NCBI GenBank assembly: GCA_012728535.1
Contig: JAAYEX010000223.1
Coordinates: 1 to 6,718, forward strand
Source: Clostridiaceae bacterium
Lineage (GTDB): Bacteria; Bacillota; Clostridia; Saccharofermentanales; DTU023
Length of the DNA: 6,718 bases
Reading direction: 5' to 3'
Shown: positions 6,290 to 6,718 of the stretch, in pieces
Position numbering within the stretch: position 1 is the first letter of the stretch
Layout of the letters: each line of letters begins with the position of its first letter
Translations under genes and position numbers: made by a program
Notes under the pieces: generated by a model
Database searches by the model: none
The model's input: only the letters and a program-made list of their open reading frames with translations
Told to the model about the DNA's origin: nothing

Positions 6290-6718
6290 TTAGTCATTTA
6301 CTTTCTTGCGCTTGGCACGAATAACCAGTGCTGAAGCTGCCAGCACAAAGAAGAAGGAACTTAGAAGAAGCCGGGATGAATTATATTCACCGGTAGCAGG
6401 CATTTTTTCTGCCAACTTTACTGCGAAGAGGGTATGTGAGTCGTTGCTGTAGAATAAATTGCCGTCAGCCGAAATGGAGACGGAAGCCATACACCAGTTC
6501 TGTTGTGACTCTATGGGTGTATACACCGTGTGGACCTTATCCCCATCAGTTGTTATGCCGTAGAGGGCTCCGGGTTCCTTGTTAATAGTGAAAAATACAT
6601 ATGTGCTTCCGCTCTTGTCTTTTACAACAAGTGGTGTCCCCTGAATTGCACCATCTATCTCATAGCTTTTTTCAACCGCCATCGTGTCTGCATTAATTAT
6701 TGACAAGGTGCCGGGACC
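6290..6718 (-). CDS. Wall-anchored surface protein with PQQ-like beta-propeller repeats, C-terminal end (cut by the right window edge)
   Basis: Only the last 142 residues are visible and the reading frame is open to the window edge. The visible part contains beta-propeller-like blades (for example LSIINADTMAV at 5-15, a Gly-Ala-Leu-Tyr turn at 50-53, and CMASVSISADGNLFYSND at 76-93). This pattern resembles the PQQ-binding-like propeller found in Firmicutes proteins that also carry DUF4430 domains. The C-terminus is a sortase sorting signal: MPATG (106-110), a hydrophobic segment (about 117-133) and the basic tail RAKRKK (134-139). The protein should therefore be linked to the cell wall. It is followed by the DUF4430 lipoprotein and ECF transporter genes, so it probably helps capture the same ligand. 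Whether the missing N-terminal part has DUF4430 domains cannot be seen. Confidence 0.8.
   Translation of the reverse strand, partial: GPGTLSIINADTMAVEKSYEIDGAIQGTPLVVKDKSGSTYVFFTINKEPGALYGITTDGDKVHTVYTPIESQQNWCMASVSISADGNLFYSNDSHTLFAVKLAEKMPATGEYNSSRLLLSSFFFVLAASALVIRAKRKKVND

Noticed and set aside
6242..6290. Intrinsic terminator between the wall protein and lipoprotein genes.
   Set aside because: The stem is strong, but no U-run follows it on the minus strand, and on the plus strand the T-run is about 18 bases away with no plus-strand gene to terminate.

Overview
All recognisable genes in this window lie on the minus strand, so transcription runs from the right edge to the left. The window suggests a Gram-positive, Firmicutes-type bacterium, most likely an anaerobic member of Clostridia. 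The evidence is a sortase-type wall anchor, a lipobox lipoprotein with a long Ser/Thr linker, GGAGG-type ribosome binding sites, a TTG start and an ECF-class vitamin transporter. The genus cannot be fixed from the sequence alone.

Right part (about 1992-6718): four closely packed genes that look like one operon. In transcription order they are (1) the C-terminal end of a wall-anchored surface protein with PQQ-like beta-propeller repeats and an MPATG sorting signal; (2) a lipoprotein with a DUF4430 (transcobalamin C-terminal-like) domain; (3) a single 904-residue polypeptide joining the ECF transmembrane subunit (EcfT) to two ABC ATPase domains; and (4) the membrane S component that picks the substrate. 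This set matches the predicted cobalamin ECF system (CbrT S component, CbrU duplicated ATPase, CbrV T component, plus an accessory lipoprotein). The inferred job is capture of corrinoid at the cell surface by the wall protein and lipoprotein, hand-over to the S component, and ATP-driven uptake. The T, A and A parts are normally encoded by two or more genes and are fused here. No cobalamin riboswitch is visible; if present it should lie beyond the right edge, upstream of the wall protein gene.

Left part (1-1795): after an intergenic gap of about 196 bases with a weak promoter candidate comes a gene for a 449-residue protein of unknown function, with a charged low-complexity middle and C-terminal zinc-ribbon cysteines. 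Five bases after its stop begins an asparaginase-family gene cut by the left edge. Its ribosome binding site lies inside the last codons of the zinc-ribbon gene. These two probably form a second transcription unit or the tail of the first.

There is no gene-free stretch longer than 300 bases. I see no tRNA, rRNA, CRISPR array, insertion sequence or phage signal. The transporter cassette is of a previously predicted type, so the novelty lies in its details (fusion, surface relay, hairpin at a ribosome binding site) and in the unrecognised zinc-ribbon protein.
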